Shown here in pieces: positions 1 to 5,582 of a DNA stretch of 6,193 nucleotides. The stretch comes from JBOGGN01 sp050744165 (GTDB lineage: Bacteria; Actinomycetota; Acidimicrobiia; Acidimicrobiales; Palsa-688). The position numbers and the translations under genes are program-made. The stretch is taken from assembly GCA_050744165.1 (NCBI GenBank), contig JBOGGN010000377.1, forward strand, positions 1-6,193. Direction: 5' to 3'. Under the pieces are notes generated by a model. That model had not been told where the DNA came from, searched no databases, and saw only the letters and a program-made list of their open reading frames with translations. Numbering within the stretch: the stretch's first letter is position 1; each line of letters starts with the position of its first letter.

Positions 1-380
1 AGGTGAAGTCGCTGCGGGCCGGTCGTGCGTCCCTTGTCGACGGGTTCGCGTCCATCAGCGACGGCGAGGTGTGGCTGCACGGGGTGCACATCCCCGAATA
101 CACCGAGGCGTCGTGGACCAACCACGAGCCCCGGCGGGTGCGCAAACTGCTGATGCACCGTGAGGAGATCTCCCGCCTTATCGGCAAGACCCAGGAATCG
201 GGCCTGACCCTGGTGCCGCTCTCGCTGTACTTCCGCGACGGCAAGGCCAAGGTCGAGCTGGCCCTGGCCCGGGGCCGGAGGACCTACGACAAGCGCCACG
301 CCATGGCGGCTCGCGACGCCGATCGGGAGGCGGCCCGGGCCGCGGCCGCGGGGCGGCGGCGCTCGTCACACACGGACTGA
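1..380 (+). CDS. smpB: SsrA-binding protein SmpB, 3' part (5' end outside window)
   Basis: SmpB binds the tRNA-like part of tmRNA and delivers it to ribosomes stalled on broken mRNA. The reading frame is open from the first base, and 125 complete codons are present. The first full codon, GTG, is an internal Val of the family's conserved (T)EVKSLR segment, not a start, so roughly the first 30 residues of a usual 155-160 are missing. Family hallmarks seen are KSLRAGRASLVDGF, the H-IPEY--AS segment, LL-HR-EI--L, the QESGLTLVPL-LYF strand region with KVELALARG, and the basic tail with YDKR and RDADRE. The C-terminal tail is Ala/Arg-rich and disordered-looking, as is normal for SmpB before it folds in the ribosome. 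Its RNA partner ssrA lies 1.36 kb downstream on the same strand, which supports the call. Identification is near certain. Confidence 0.97.
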   Translation, partial: VKSLRAGRASLVDGFASISDGEVWLHGVHIPEYTEASWTNHEPRRVRKLLMHREEISRLIGKTQESGLTLVPLSLYFRDGKAKVELALARGRRTYDKRHAMAARDADREAARAAAAGRRRSSHTD

Positions 381-412
381 CACCCGAGTCCCGGGATGGC
401 GGCGCCAGGGCT

Positions 413-477
413 GGGTGGCATGGATTTCCGGGGTGGCACGGATTACCCGTCCATACCGCGGGAAATCGATGCCACCC
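413..477. repeat. Three copies of a 17-bp motif, two direct and one inverted
   Basis: In the spacer between smpB and the protease, a 17-bp motif GGGTGGCAYSGATTWCC occurs at 413-429 (+), 431-447 (+, 18-bp period) and 461-477 (-). Copy 1 is gggtggcatggatttcc, copy 2 gggtggcacggattacc and copy 3, read on the minus strand, gggtggcatcgatttcc. Copies differ at one to three positions. Because copy 3 is inverted, 423-438 and 470-485 also form a 16-bp inverted repeat with one mismatch around a 31-nt loop. No T-run follows, so it is not a typical intrinsic terminator. It could be a multi-site operator, a structured transcript end for smpB, or a small dispersed repeat. These options cannot be separated from one window. 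Confidence 0.7.
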
Positions 478-568
478 CTGAAATCTTCACCAGCTCTTCA
501 CCGAGTCGATAGCACGAAAGGCCCCGAAACGACGTACCGTGGATGGGTATCCCCGGCCGTCCCGGGGT

Positions 569-574
569 AAGGGG
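569..574 (+). promoter_or_regulatory. Ribosome binding site of the M50 protease gene
   Basis: AAGGGG lies 5 nt before the ATG at 580 and supports that start. A small GC hairpin (551-556 with 562-567) sits directly upstream. No convincing -35/-10 pair was found between 486 and 568. Confidence 0.5.
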
Positions 575-579
575 TCGCC

Positions 580-1746
580 ATGAAGGAAAACGTGAGGCTG
601 GGCCAGATAGCTGGAGTCGCGGTCGGCTTTAGCTGGAGCCTGCTCCTGTTCGCCGGGATCCTCGCCCTCCTGCTCAGCAACGGGCGCTTCCCGGCCGACG
701 CGCCGGGGTACACCACCACCGCCTACATGGTGGCGGGCTTCGTCACCGCCGTCGCCTTCCTGGCCGGCGAGCTGGCCCATGAGATCAGCCACGCGCTGGT
801 CGCCCGCAAGGCGGGGCTCAAGGTAGACGGCATCGTGCTGTGGTTGATGGGCGGCTACACGCGCATCAGCGAGCCGCCGGCCACCCCAGGCCAGGAGTTC
901 CGCATCGCTGCCGCCGGTCCCTTGGTCAGCCTGCTCCTCGGCGTGGGCTGCGTCGCGGTGGCCTTGGCGGCCCACGCCGTGGGCTTTTCGCCCCTGGCGG
1001 TGGCGGTGTTGAAGTGGCTCGGCCTGATCAACGTCCTGCTGGCGGTGTTCAACATGCTTCCCGGCGCCCCCCTCGACGGCGGCCGGGTGGTGCACAGCGC
1101 GGTGTGGTCCCGTACTGGCGACAAGTACCGGGCGACCCGGACGGCGAGCCGGGCGGGCGGGATCCTCGGCATGTTGCTGATCGGCATCGGGATCTTCAGC
1201 TCCGCCTCCGTCGGCCTTGACGGGCTGTGGCTGGCGGGCGTCGGCTTCTTCCTGATGATCGCCTCTAAGGCCGAGGGCGGGGCGGCGGTCGTGCTGCAAG
1301 CGCTCGACGGCCTGCAGGTGGGACAGGTGCTCGTCCAACCTGGTTTCGGCCCCGGCTGGTTCACCCTCGACGCCTTCCTCCGGGACTTCGCGGGCGCCGG
1401 CACCGGCGCCTTCCGGCCCCCGGCGTTTCTGCTCGAGCAGTGGGGCGGCGGCTACGCCGGCCTGGCGCCCACCGCGGCCATGGAAGCGGTACTGCCAGCC
1501 GAGCGCTACCAGTACCGGGCCAGCCAGTTCTCCACCCCGCTGGCGCAGTTGCCTGTGTTTTCGCCCGAGCTGCCGGCCATCGATGCCCTGACCGAGATGA
1601 GCAAGCGGAAGACGCCTTGGGCCTTGGTGGTAGCCGGCGGCCAGATCGTCGGCGTCGTCTCGCCCGAGACCATGCAGTCCATTGCCCAGCAGTTCCGGCC
1701 CCGTCCGGCGGTACAATCGCCGAGTTGGTCCTTGACAAGGGGGTGA
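580..1746 (+). CDS. M50-family site-2-protease-like membrane zinc metalloprotease with C-terminal CBS-like region
   Basis: This is a predicted intramembrane zinc protease of the M50 (site-2 protease, Rip/SpoIVFB-like) superfamily, 388 aa, acting in the cytoplasmic membrane; the family typically cleaves membrane-bound regulators such as anti-sigma factors. The zinc motif HEISH is at residues 67-71, inside a hydrophobic segment. The second conserved motif, N-LPG-PLDGGR, is at 158-169, with Asp166 as the expected third zinc ligand. Hydrophobic segments lie near 10-32, 48-74, 107-135, 142-162, 191-208 and 212-229. The tail from about 245 to 370 resembles a degenerate pair of CBS domains, as in one branch of the family; this part is less certain. 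The start is supported by AAGGGG 5 nt upstream and by an N-terminus typical of this branch. The gene sits between smpB and ssrA, and its TGA stop is within the tmRNA acceptor stem (8-bp overlap). The substrate cannot be inferred. Confidence 0.92.
   Translation: MKENVRLGQIAGVAVGFSWSLLLFAGILALLLSNGRFPADAPGYTTTAYMVAGFVTAVAFLAGELAHEISHALVARKAGLKVDGIVLWLMGGYTRISEPPATPGQEFRIAAAGPLVSLLLGVGCVAVALAAHAVGFSPLAVAVLKWLGLINVLLAVFNMLPGAPLDGGRVVHSAVWSRTGDKYRATRTASRAGGILGMLLIGIGIFSSASVGLDGLWLAGVGFFLMIASKAEGGAAVVLQALDGLQVGQVLVQPGFGPGWFTLDAFLRDFAGAGTGAFRPPAFLLEQWGGGYAGLAPTAAMEAVLPAERYQYRASQFSTPLAQLPVFSPELPAIDALTEMSKRKTPWALVVAGGQIVGVVSPETMQSIAQQFRPRPAVQSPSWSLTRG
1712..1717 (+). promoter_or_regulatory. Candidate -10 element of the ssrA promoter, inside the protease gene
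   Basis: TACAAT matches the sigma-70-type TATAAT at five of six positions. It lies 21 nt upstream of the mature tmRNA 5' end, which would give a short leader for RNase P to remove. No good -35 was seen at the right spacing. tmRNA must have a promoter near here unless it is cotranscribed with the protease, and this is the best candidate seen. Confidence 0.4.
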
Positions 1747-2086
1747 CCGGCTTCGACTTCGGTGTTCGAAGCAGGGGAAGCGAGCCGTGGTCTCCGGAGC
1801 CACGTAAAAGAGCCGGAACCATAAATACAAACGCCAAGCCTCAGCTTGTGCTGGCTGCTTAACAAGTAGCCCGTTCGTCCGGCCCCAGCCCTACGGGCCG
1901 GTAGCGAGCGTCATCCAGTAGGACTTACGGGGCGGCCGTGTCGGCCGACCGCCCCGGACACCTCAGCCGACTAGGACCTGTTGCCGGCGCCGGTGACGAC
2001 GACGGGCCCGAAATCCTCCACCGGCTGCGCTCGGAGAAGCCCTGTTGAGAAACGGAAGGACGCGGGTTCGATACCCGCCACCTCCA
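1739..2086 (+). ncRNA. ssrA: Transfer-messenger RNA (tmRNA, one-piece)
   Basis: tmRNA works with SmpB: it enters stalled ribosomes as alanyl-tRNA, then serves as mRNA for a degradation tag. The 5' end GGGGGTG (1739-1745) pairs fully with CACCTCC (2079-2085), including a G-U at the third pair, the alanine identity element. It is followed by the conserved GACCGGCTTCGAC segment. At the 3' end the T arm is GCGGG (2062-2066), loop TTCGATA, CCCGC (2074-2078), and the discriminator base is A2086. The DNA continues CCC, so the CCA end is completed after transcription. The tag frame ends in LVLAA plus TAA at 1862. GC-rich pairings such as 1879-1885 with 1895-1901 and 1929-1935 with 1949-1955 fit the pseudoknot domains. 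The length of 348 nt is normal. The 5' end overlaps the preceding protease gene by 8 bp. Confidence 0.97.
1827..1862 (+). other. tmRNA tag-peptide reading frame
   Basis: The mRNA-like part reads ACA AAC GCC AAG CCT CAG CTT GTG CTG GCT GCT TAA, giving TNAKPQLVLAA after the alanine carried by tmRNA itself. The resume codon is placed by aligning the preceding ATAAAT with the A-rich hexamer before the resume codon of other tmRNAs (AUAGUC in E. coli). That puts U and A at -5 and -4, where they matter. The AA end is the normal ClpXP-type degron; VLAA replaces the common ALAA. If GCC at 1833 were the resume codon, the encoded tag would be only nine residues, AKPQLVLAA. Confidence 0.7.
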
Positions 2087-2191
2087 CCCTGGGGATGATC
2101 GTGAAACGCCATGAGGTATGTTCACGAAATCCTCGTTGGAGGTGGCGAGGGCTTCATAAGTCCCCCGCCACCCCCAGGGGTTCAATGAAAG
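2087..2191 (+). other. Structured 3' trailer of ssrA
   Basis: This stretch lies between the tmRNA 3' end and its terminator and has no credible ORF. It holds two nested hairpins: CGTGAA (2100-2105) with TTCACG (2121-2126), and GGTGGCGAGGG (2141-2151) with CCCCCGCCACC (2162-2172). The second has ten pairs, one A-C mismatch and a 10-nt loop. The ends of the region can also pair: CCCTGGGG (2087-2094) with CCCCAGGG (2172-2179). In addition GGAGGTGGCG (2138-2147) is the exact complement of the tmRNA 3' end (2076-2085), giving an alternative fold. The trailer presumably marks the precursor for 3' processing; that role is inference. Confidence 0.6.
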
Positions 2192-2215
2192 GACCGCCCC
2201 TCGGGGCGGTCTTTT
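2192..2215 (+). terminator. Rho-independent terminator of ssrA
   Basis: GACCGCCCC (2192-2200), TC, GGGCGGTC with one further G (2203-2211), then TTTT. This is a perfect 9-bp inverted repeat, preceded by an A-rich stretch and followed directly by a T-run. It ends the ssrA transcript about 105 nt past the mature RNA and separates the trans-translation block from the accessory region. Confidence 0.9.
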
Positions 2216-2288
2216 CGCGTGCTCGGTCATGTTGGCGGTCAATGCCGATATCGGGGCGCGTTGAAGCCGGCCTGCCATGAGCGACCGG

Positions 2289-2870
2289 CTACAACCTCGG
2301 CTTTGCGTTGTGCTTCTCACGCGTCGGGTTGTCGATCACGTCGGCCCAGGTGCCGGTCCGACGGCGCGCTCGCTTCTGCTTCGGCTTCTCGATCGGAACG
2401 CCGGATTCGTCGAGCGCGTGCTTGGCCCGGAAGCTCCGGATCCGGTCGAGGTTGAACGAAGCGAGGGTGAATCAGCGTCCGGGCCGGCGTGTCGGACCAT
2501 CCGCCACCGGGACCGTAGGTTGAACTTCGCCTCGTACTCGAGCTTCTCCGCCTCAGGCGCGCCCCGCGGTGGGGTCGGCAGGTCACGCAGCTCTTCCGGC
2601 AGCAGATTCGAGTAAAGCTGCCGTCGAGCAGCAACGCATCACCGGAGAACGGGCGGGTACCGCGCTGGTGCGTGACGACCTGGAATGTCTGACGAATGCC
2701 TGCCTGTGCCAGCTTGTCATGCGTCGTGCCGGGCGCGCAGAGGGCGTATCCCGGATCCCAGACGACATCGTCGATCGGTGCTCCCGCTTGCTTCGCGGCG
2801 ACCAGGTCGTCGACGATCGACCACTCTGACTCAGCCACGCCTGACACCAACCCCAGCAGCCATCGGTGAA
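2289..2870 (-). pseudogene. Degraded transposase gene (remnant of an insertion sequence)
   Basis: Three adjacent minus-strand frames join into one transposase-like protein. Frame A (about 2870-2614) reads LGLVSGVAESEW, IVDDLVAAKQAGAP, WDPGY and VTHQRG. Frame B (2613-2470) reads YSNLLPEELRDLP, EAEKLEYEAKF and RWRMVRHAGPDAD. Frame C (2468-2289) reads FNLDRIRSFRAKHALDE and a basic tail ending in TAG. The A-B shift looks like loss of one T from a Phe-Tyr junction (TTT-TAC) near 2613. The B-C step is a second frame change. From memory of this type of actinobacterial transposase, about 100 residues are also missing there, and the N-terminal half before LGLVSG is absent. The remnant stops about 10 bp short of the start codon of the next plus-strand gene. 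It is a dead element; I do not assign an IS family. No terminal inverted repeats were found. Confidence 0.75.
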
Positions 2871-2879
2871 ACTGAAGAG

Positions 2880-3770
2880 ATGCCGGACAAGACACCTGAG
2901 CATGTGCTGGGTGAGGACTGGGTGTATCGGGCGCGGGCGGGGGACCATCCGGTGCAGGTGCGCGTGTTGAAGCACGGGACGGGGCGGCCGCCCAGAGTCC
3001 GGGTGCGATTCCTGGATGAGAGCTTCGAAGGTCGGGAGGAGTGGGTGCCGCCGGGTCGGTTGAAAGTCCCCTGGTCACGGGTCGAGGCCTGGCAGCTAAG
3101 CCAGGATCGCTGGGCGGCCGTCCGGCGGCCGACGCCTCAGGGCGAGTATCCGACAGTGGTAACCGCCGCAGAGCACGTGATGGCGTGCCTGCCAGAGGAC
3201 GTGGGCGGTTGCGCCGATGGCGGCGTCGTAACGGTGTACGACCCGGCACGGCTGGAAGCCGAGTTCGGGATCGAACGAGCAGACCTCGAAGATCCACTCG
3301 CGTTCGAAGAGCCTCCAGGGGTGCTGGTTTGCCCGTGGCCGGTGATGGAACGGATCGCTATCCGGCTCGCTCCGGTGTTCGCAGAGCGGCTGCTTCGTGA
3401 GGTCGCCGAGTCGGTCGAGAAGGACCGTTTGGCCTCGATCTATGGTGACGACCATCCCGGTTCGCGGAACTGGTACACCCCTCCCGATCAGGCCGCGGCG
3501 TGGGCCAGACGGATGGAGCCGCTGTATGACCAAATCCGACGGTGGTGCGGCCATGAACAGATCACCCGATACGACGAGCTGGTGGCGTTGCGGGCAGAGG
3601 TGCTTCGGGTGGGACAGGTCGCCGAGCGGGCTATTAGTGCCTTGGAGGCTGCTGGCCAGGTCAAACTCGCCAAGGATCTGGCCAATCAGCTGGGTGTTCG
3701 CGTTGAGCTGCTGAGGGCGACCCCAAGGCAAAGTGACCTGATGGGTCACATGCTCGATTCGGGTCCGTAG
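2880..3770 (+). CDS. Hypothetical protein, 296 aa, possible N-terminal small beta-barrel
   Basis: I do not recognise a named family. The protein starts MPDKTPEHVLGEDWVYRARA. Residues 12-70 alternate hydrophobic and charged residues (VQVRVLKHG, RVRVRFLDESFEGREEWVPPGRLKVPW), which suggests a small SH3/Tudor-like barrel. Residues 85-150 are mixed, and 155-280 are largely helical, with WARRMEPLYDQIRRW (208-222) and an amphipathic stretch at 230-265. There is no signal peptide or membrane segment, so it is probably cytoplasmic. ATG 2880 is chosen because upstream in-frame sequence belongs to the antisense transposase remnant; the site before it (GAAGAG, almost touching the ATG) is poor. The gene converges with, and overlaps by 25 bp, the minus-strand gene at 3746-5128. 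Normal-looking coding sequence with no internal stop suggests it is intact, but the upstream transposase debris may have removed its own promoter. Confidence 0.75.
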   Translation: MPDKTPEHVLGEDWVYRARAGDHPVQVRVLKHGTGRPPRVRVRFLDESFEGREEWVPPGRLKVPWSRVEAWQLSQDRWAAVRRPTPQGEYPTVVTAAEHVMACLPEDVGGCADGGVVTVYDPARLEAEFGIERADLEDPLAFEEPPGVLVCPWPVMERIAIRLAPVFAERLLREVAESVEKDRLASIYGDDHPGSRNWYTPPDQAAAWARRMEPLYDQIRRWCGHEQITRYDELVALRAEVLRVGQVAERAISALEAAGQVKLAKDLANQLGVRVELLRATPRQSDLMGHMLDSGP

Positions 3771-5128
3771 GGGCTGAAGCCTTTCAGGTAGGGGCGGAGA
3801 TCTTGGGGACCAGGAGTGAGATCAAGGGGGACCGCCGGGCGCCGTGCCGTCGGGTCGCGGGTAGCCATGTCCGCCCGAGCCCATGCCACCCACTCGAGGA
3901 TCCGATCGCGCTCGGCCGGATCATCCTCCTGGTTCGCGCGCTGCTCGAGGGCGTCGCAGTAAGCGGAAGCACGGCCAGCACGGTCGCGCTCGGCCAGCAC
4001 CTGGTCGAGGAACGCCTGTCGGTGGTCCTCGACGTACCGCATTCGGGCTTCCGCGATAGCTCGCTCCCAGTCTCGTTGGCGCCGCTGCTTCGCCAACTGC
4101 TCCTGGCGCGCCTTATCGATCAGCGCCCGGCCACAAGCTTCTATCTCCATAAGGGCCTCGGCCAGCTTGTCCTCCACCGTCCAGCGGGTTCGGTCGGCCC
4201 ACCGCCTCGTCTTTCCGGAGCTTGCCCAATCGCGGGGCAGCTCGAGGACAAGCCTTCCAGACGGCCCGTCGGTGACCCTTGGGCGGACTCGTTGCCAGTC
4301 GTAGAGGGTCGCAGCCTCTAGTTCCTCGATGGCGGGGAAGCTCGCTTTAGTGTCGAGTTCTTCGCTGAGCGAGAACCGCAGGTCGTGGTCGTCGAAGCGA
4401 AGGGTCAACCCGAGTGGACCATCGGCGTCGACCCGGGCGGGATAACCATCCTTCTTCGCGGCGTCGGCGAGCGACGCGAGGATCCGAACAGCCCGGTAGC
4501 GGCATCTTTCGGAGAGATGGCCGAGTCCTGGGTGGGCCTGGATAGCCGCAATCAGTGAGTCCGACGGGTCGACGACCTCGCGTAGGTCGAGCCGACGGTG
4601 TTCACCGTTCCAGCGGGCGGCGTCGGGATGCTCGCCGGCGACGAGCTCGATCACGAGATCACCCTCGTCACGACCCTGGAGGCGAAGGTGAAACCCCTCG
4701 GGCACTCGACCTGTCTGCTTCACCCGGTTGATCGCTCGACGCCATCGCTCTCGGGTCGGCGCGTCCGGACTAGCGACTCGAAGGATCCCGTTCCCCTGAG
4801 CAACCTCGGAGAGCAGGTCGTCTGGCGAGATCTCCCCCGTCGCCGTCGAAGGGCGCGACGCTGCGAGCTTGGACGAGGCCGGTGAGGCGCGCACTGGGGC
4901 CGCCCGGTCCGGGTAGGTACCGTGCAGCAGGTAGTTGCGACCGTCGTCGGTTGCCTCGGCCCGCCACAGGCCGCGCCGTTTCGAGACGCGGGCCAACCCG
5001 CGGCTCTGCAAAGCGATCGCCGAGACCTTGTACGCGTCCCCATCCATGACCCCGGCTGGGCAGCCATCGACGATCCACCGGAGCACCGTCACCTGACGCT
5101 CGTTTAGCGGGCCGAAGTCGCGGGCCAT
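3746..5128 (-). CDS. Hypothetical protein, 460 aa, winged-helix-like N-terminus and charged helical C-terminal part
   Basis: No named family is recognised. Residues 7-69 (LNERQVTVLRWIVDGCP, then AIALQSRGLARVSKRRGLWRAEATDDGRNYL) have the spacing of a winged helix-turn-helix: a helix, a recognition-like helix, a short wing with Trp, and a closing helix. A low-complexity linker follows (71-100). A mixed alpha/beta middle spans about 100-300, and a long Arg/Glu/Ala-rich helical stretch about 315-420 is probably coiled coil. The protein ends with YLKGFSPYGPESSM. There is no signal peptide or membrane segment. ATG 5128 is preceded four codons earlier by an in-frame stop, so the start cannot lie further upstream. 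Its ribosome binding site is weak, and a possible upstream ORF (stop at 5104) overlaps the start, which would allow translational coupling. The 3' end overlaps the convergent plus-strand gene by 25 bp. DNA binding is inference only. Confidence 0.85.
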   Translation of the reverse strand: MARDFGPLNERQVTVLRWIVDGCPAGVMDGDAYKVSAIALQSRGLARVSKRRGLWRAEATDDGRNYLLHGTYPDRAAPVRASPASSKLAASRPSTATGEISPDDLLSEVAQGNGILRVASPDAPTRERWRRAINRVKQTGRVPEGFHLRLQGRDEGDLVIELVAGEHPDAARWNGEHRRLDLREVVDPSDSLIAAIQAHPGLGHLSERCRYRAVRILASLADAAKKDGYPARVDADGPLGLTLRFDDHDLRFSLSEELDTKASFPAIEELEAATLYDWQRVRPRVTDGPSGRLVLELPRDWASSGKTRRWADRTRWTVEDKLAEALMEIEACGRALIDKARQEQLAKQRRQRDWERAIAEARMRYVEDHRQAFLDQVLAERDRAGRASAYCDALEQRANQEDDPAERDRILEWVAWARADMATRDPTARRPAVPLDLTPGPQDLRPYLKGFSPYGPESSM

Positions 5129-5502
5129 GCGCTCGTCTTAGCCAGCCCACACGGCCTCCGCATCCCCAGCCAACGCACCGGACTCGGCGTTACGGTTCTA
5201 GAGCCGAAGCGTCCCAGCGGCGCGGGCTGGGGGTTCTCAGCCTGACATCGACCTACGGCTTGATTGCTCGCGCCAAACCGGGCGGACGAGGAACGACACA
5301 TCGACACCAATTTGTTCGCGGGTCGAGGATCTTCGGCTGGGCGTTGTGGAGACTCCGACCCGGAACGTGTGGTGACGTGACAGACGAACGTGTTCGGGCC
5401 GGTCGTCTGGAAGAGATTGGCGGCACCTGACGACAGGCATCCTTCGACAGCCTCGTAGTTGCGGGCATCGATGCGGGGTACGAATCCGTGTCCAAGCTCC
5501 AT
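5104..5502 (-). CDS. Possible small hypothetical protein, 132 aa
   Basis: This ORF is uncertain. For it: a clean ribosome binding site GAGGGGG (5508-5514) lies 5 nt before ATG 5502, and a well-formed minus-strand promoter lies 39-74 bp upstream. The first 45 or so residues (MELGHGFVPRIDARNYEAVE, then FVCHVTT) look like ordinary protein. Against it: after about residue 48 the sequence turns into Ser/Arg/Pro-rich text typical of a wrong frame, and I recognise no family. A frameshift near 5360 or a shorter real product is possible. The stop overlaps the start of the 460-aa gene by 25 bp on the same strand, so the two could form an operon transcribed away from the toxin-antitoxin pair. If the ORF is not real, this stretch is a long leader of the 460-aa gene. 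Confidence 0.35.
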   Translation of the reverse strand: MELGHGFVPRIDARNYEAVEGCLSSGAANLFQTTGPNTFVCHVTTRSGSESPQRPAEDPRPANKLVSMCRSSSARFGASNQAVGRCQAENPQPAPLGRFGSRTVTPSPVRWLGMRRPCGLAKTSAWPATSAR

Positions 5503-5507
5503 GACAT

Positions 5508-5514
5508 CCCCCTC
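5508..5514 (-). promoter_or_regulatory. Ribosome binding site before the small minus-strand ORF
   Basis: On the minus strand this reads GAGGGGG, 5 nt before ATG 5502. It is better than the site of the 460-aa gene and is one of the main reasons to take the small ORF seriously. Confidence 0.45.
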
Positions 5515-5524
5515 AGATTGCCAT

Positions 5525-5552
5525 TTGACAAGACGAAACTACGACATAGTAT
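5525..5552 (+). promoter_or_regulatory. Promoter of the toxin-antitoxin operon
   Basis: A perfect -35 TTGACA (5525-5530), a 16-bp spacer, and TAGTAT (5547-5552, four of six to TATAAT with the key TA and final T). This predicts a start near 5559, some 35 nt before the TTG start of the antitoxin. The local sequence is AT-rich against a GC-rich background. Confidence 0.6.
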
Positions 5553-5567
5553 AGACGTAGGAACGTC
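5539..5567. promoter_or_regulatory. Candidate operator: two overlapping inverted repeats
   Basis: GACGT (5554-5558) and ACGTC (5563-5567) form a perfect inverted repeat with a 4-bp spacer just past the plus-strand -10. CTACG (5539-5543) and CGTAG (5556-5560) form another, centred on the shared -10. Type II antitoxins with HTH domains usually bind such sites to repress their own operon. Here binding would cover both divergent promoters. Confidence 0.4.
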
Positions 5568-5576
5568 GAATCACAA
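5548..5576 (-). promoter_or_regulatory. Divergent promoter on the minus strand
   Basis: Read on the minus strand: TTGTGA (5576-5571), a 17-bp spacer, TATACT (5553-5548). It matches the sigma-70 consensus at four of six and five of six positions with ideal spacing. Its -10 occupies almost the same bases as the -10 of the plus-strand promoter, so the two polymerase complexes should exclude each other. It would drive the small ORF at 5502 and perhaps the 460-aa gene. Confidence 0.5.
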
Positions 5577-5582
5577 GACTGT

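Noticed and set aside
551..567. CCCCGG/CCGGGG hairpin before the protease as a terminator or riboswitch
   Set aside because: There is no T-run and it is too small for a known riboswitch. Short GC palindromes like this are common at this base composition.
1732..1737. TTGACA just before the tmRNA as a -35 element
   Set aside because: A -10 at the right spacing would lie inside the tmRNA (about 1755), where there is no match, and transcription would begin within the mature RNA.
487..1830. Long minus-strand ORF of 447 codons opposite the protease gene
   Set aside because: It is antisense to a clear M50 protease, has low-complexity Gly/Arg/Gln/His composition and no recognisable motif. It is a shadow typical of high-GC DNA.
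2685..2879. N-terminal extension of the 296-aa protein to an ATG at 2685
   Set aside because: The extra 65 residues are antisense to the transposase remnant and are Arg/Pro-rich with no protein-like pattern, so ATG 2880 is preferred.
2317..3297. 326-codon minus-strand ORF read as one protein
   Set aside because: Only its middle part (about 2614-2870) is transposase-like. The N-terminal part is antisense to the 296-aa gene, and after 2614 it runs out of the transposase frame.
5164..5232. CCCCAGCC/GGCTGGGG inverted repeat with a 53-nt loop
   Set aside because: Eight bases of GC-rich complementarity over a large loop is weak in this background, and no T-run or neighbouring gene end gives it a role.
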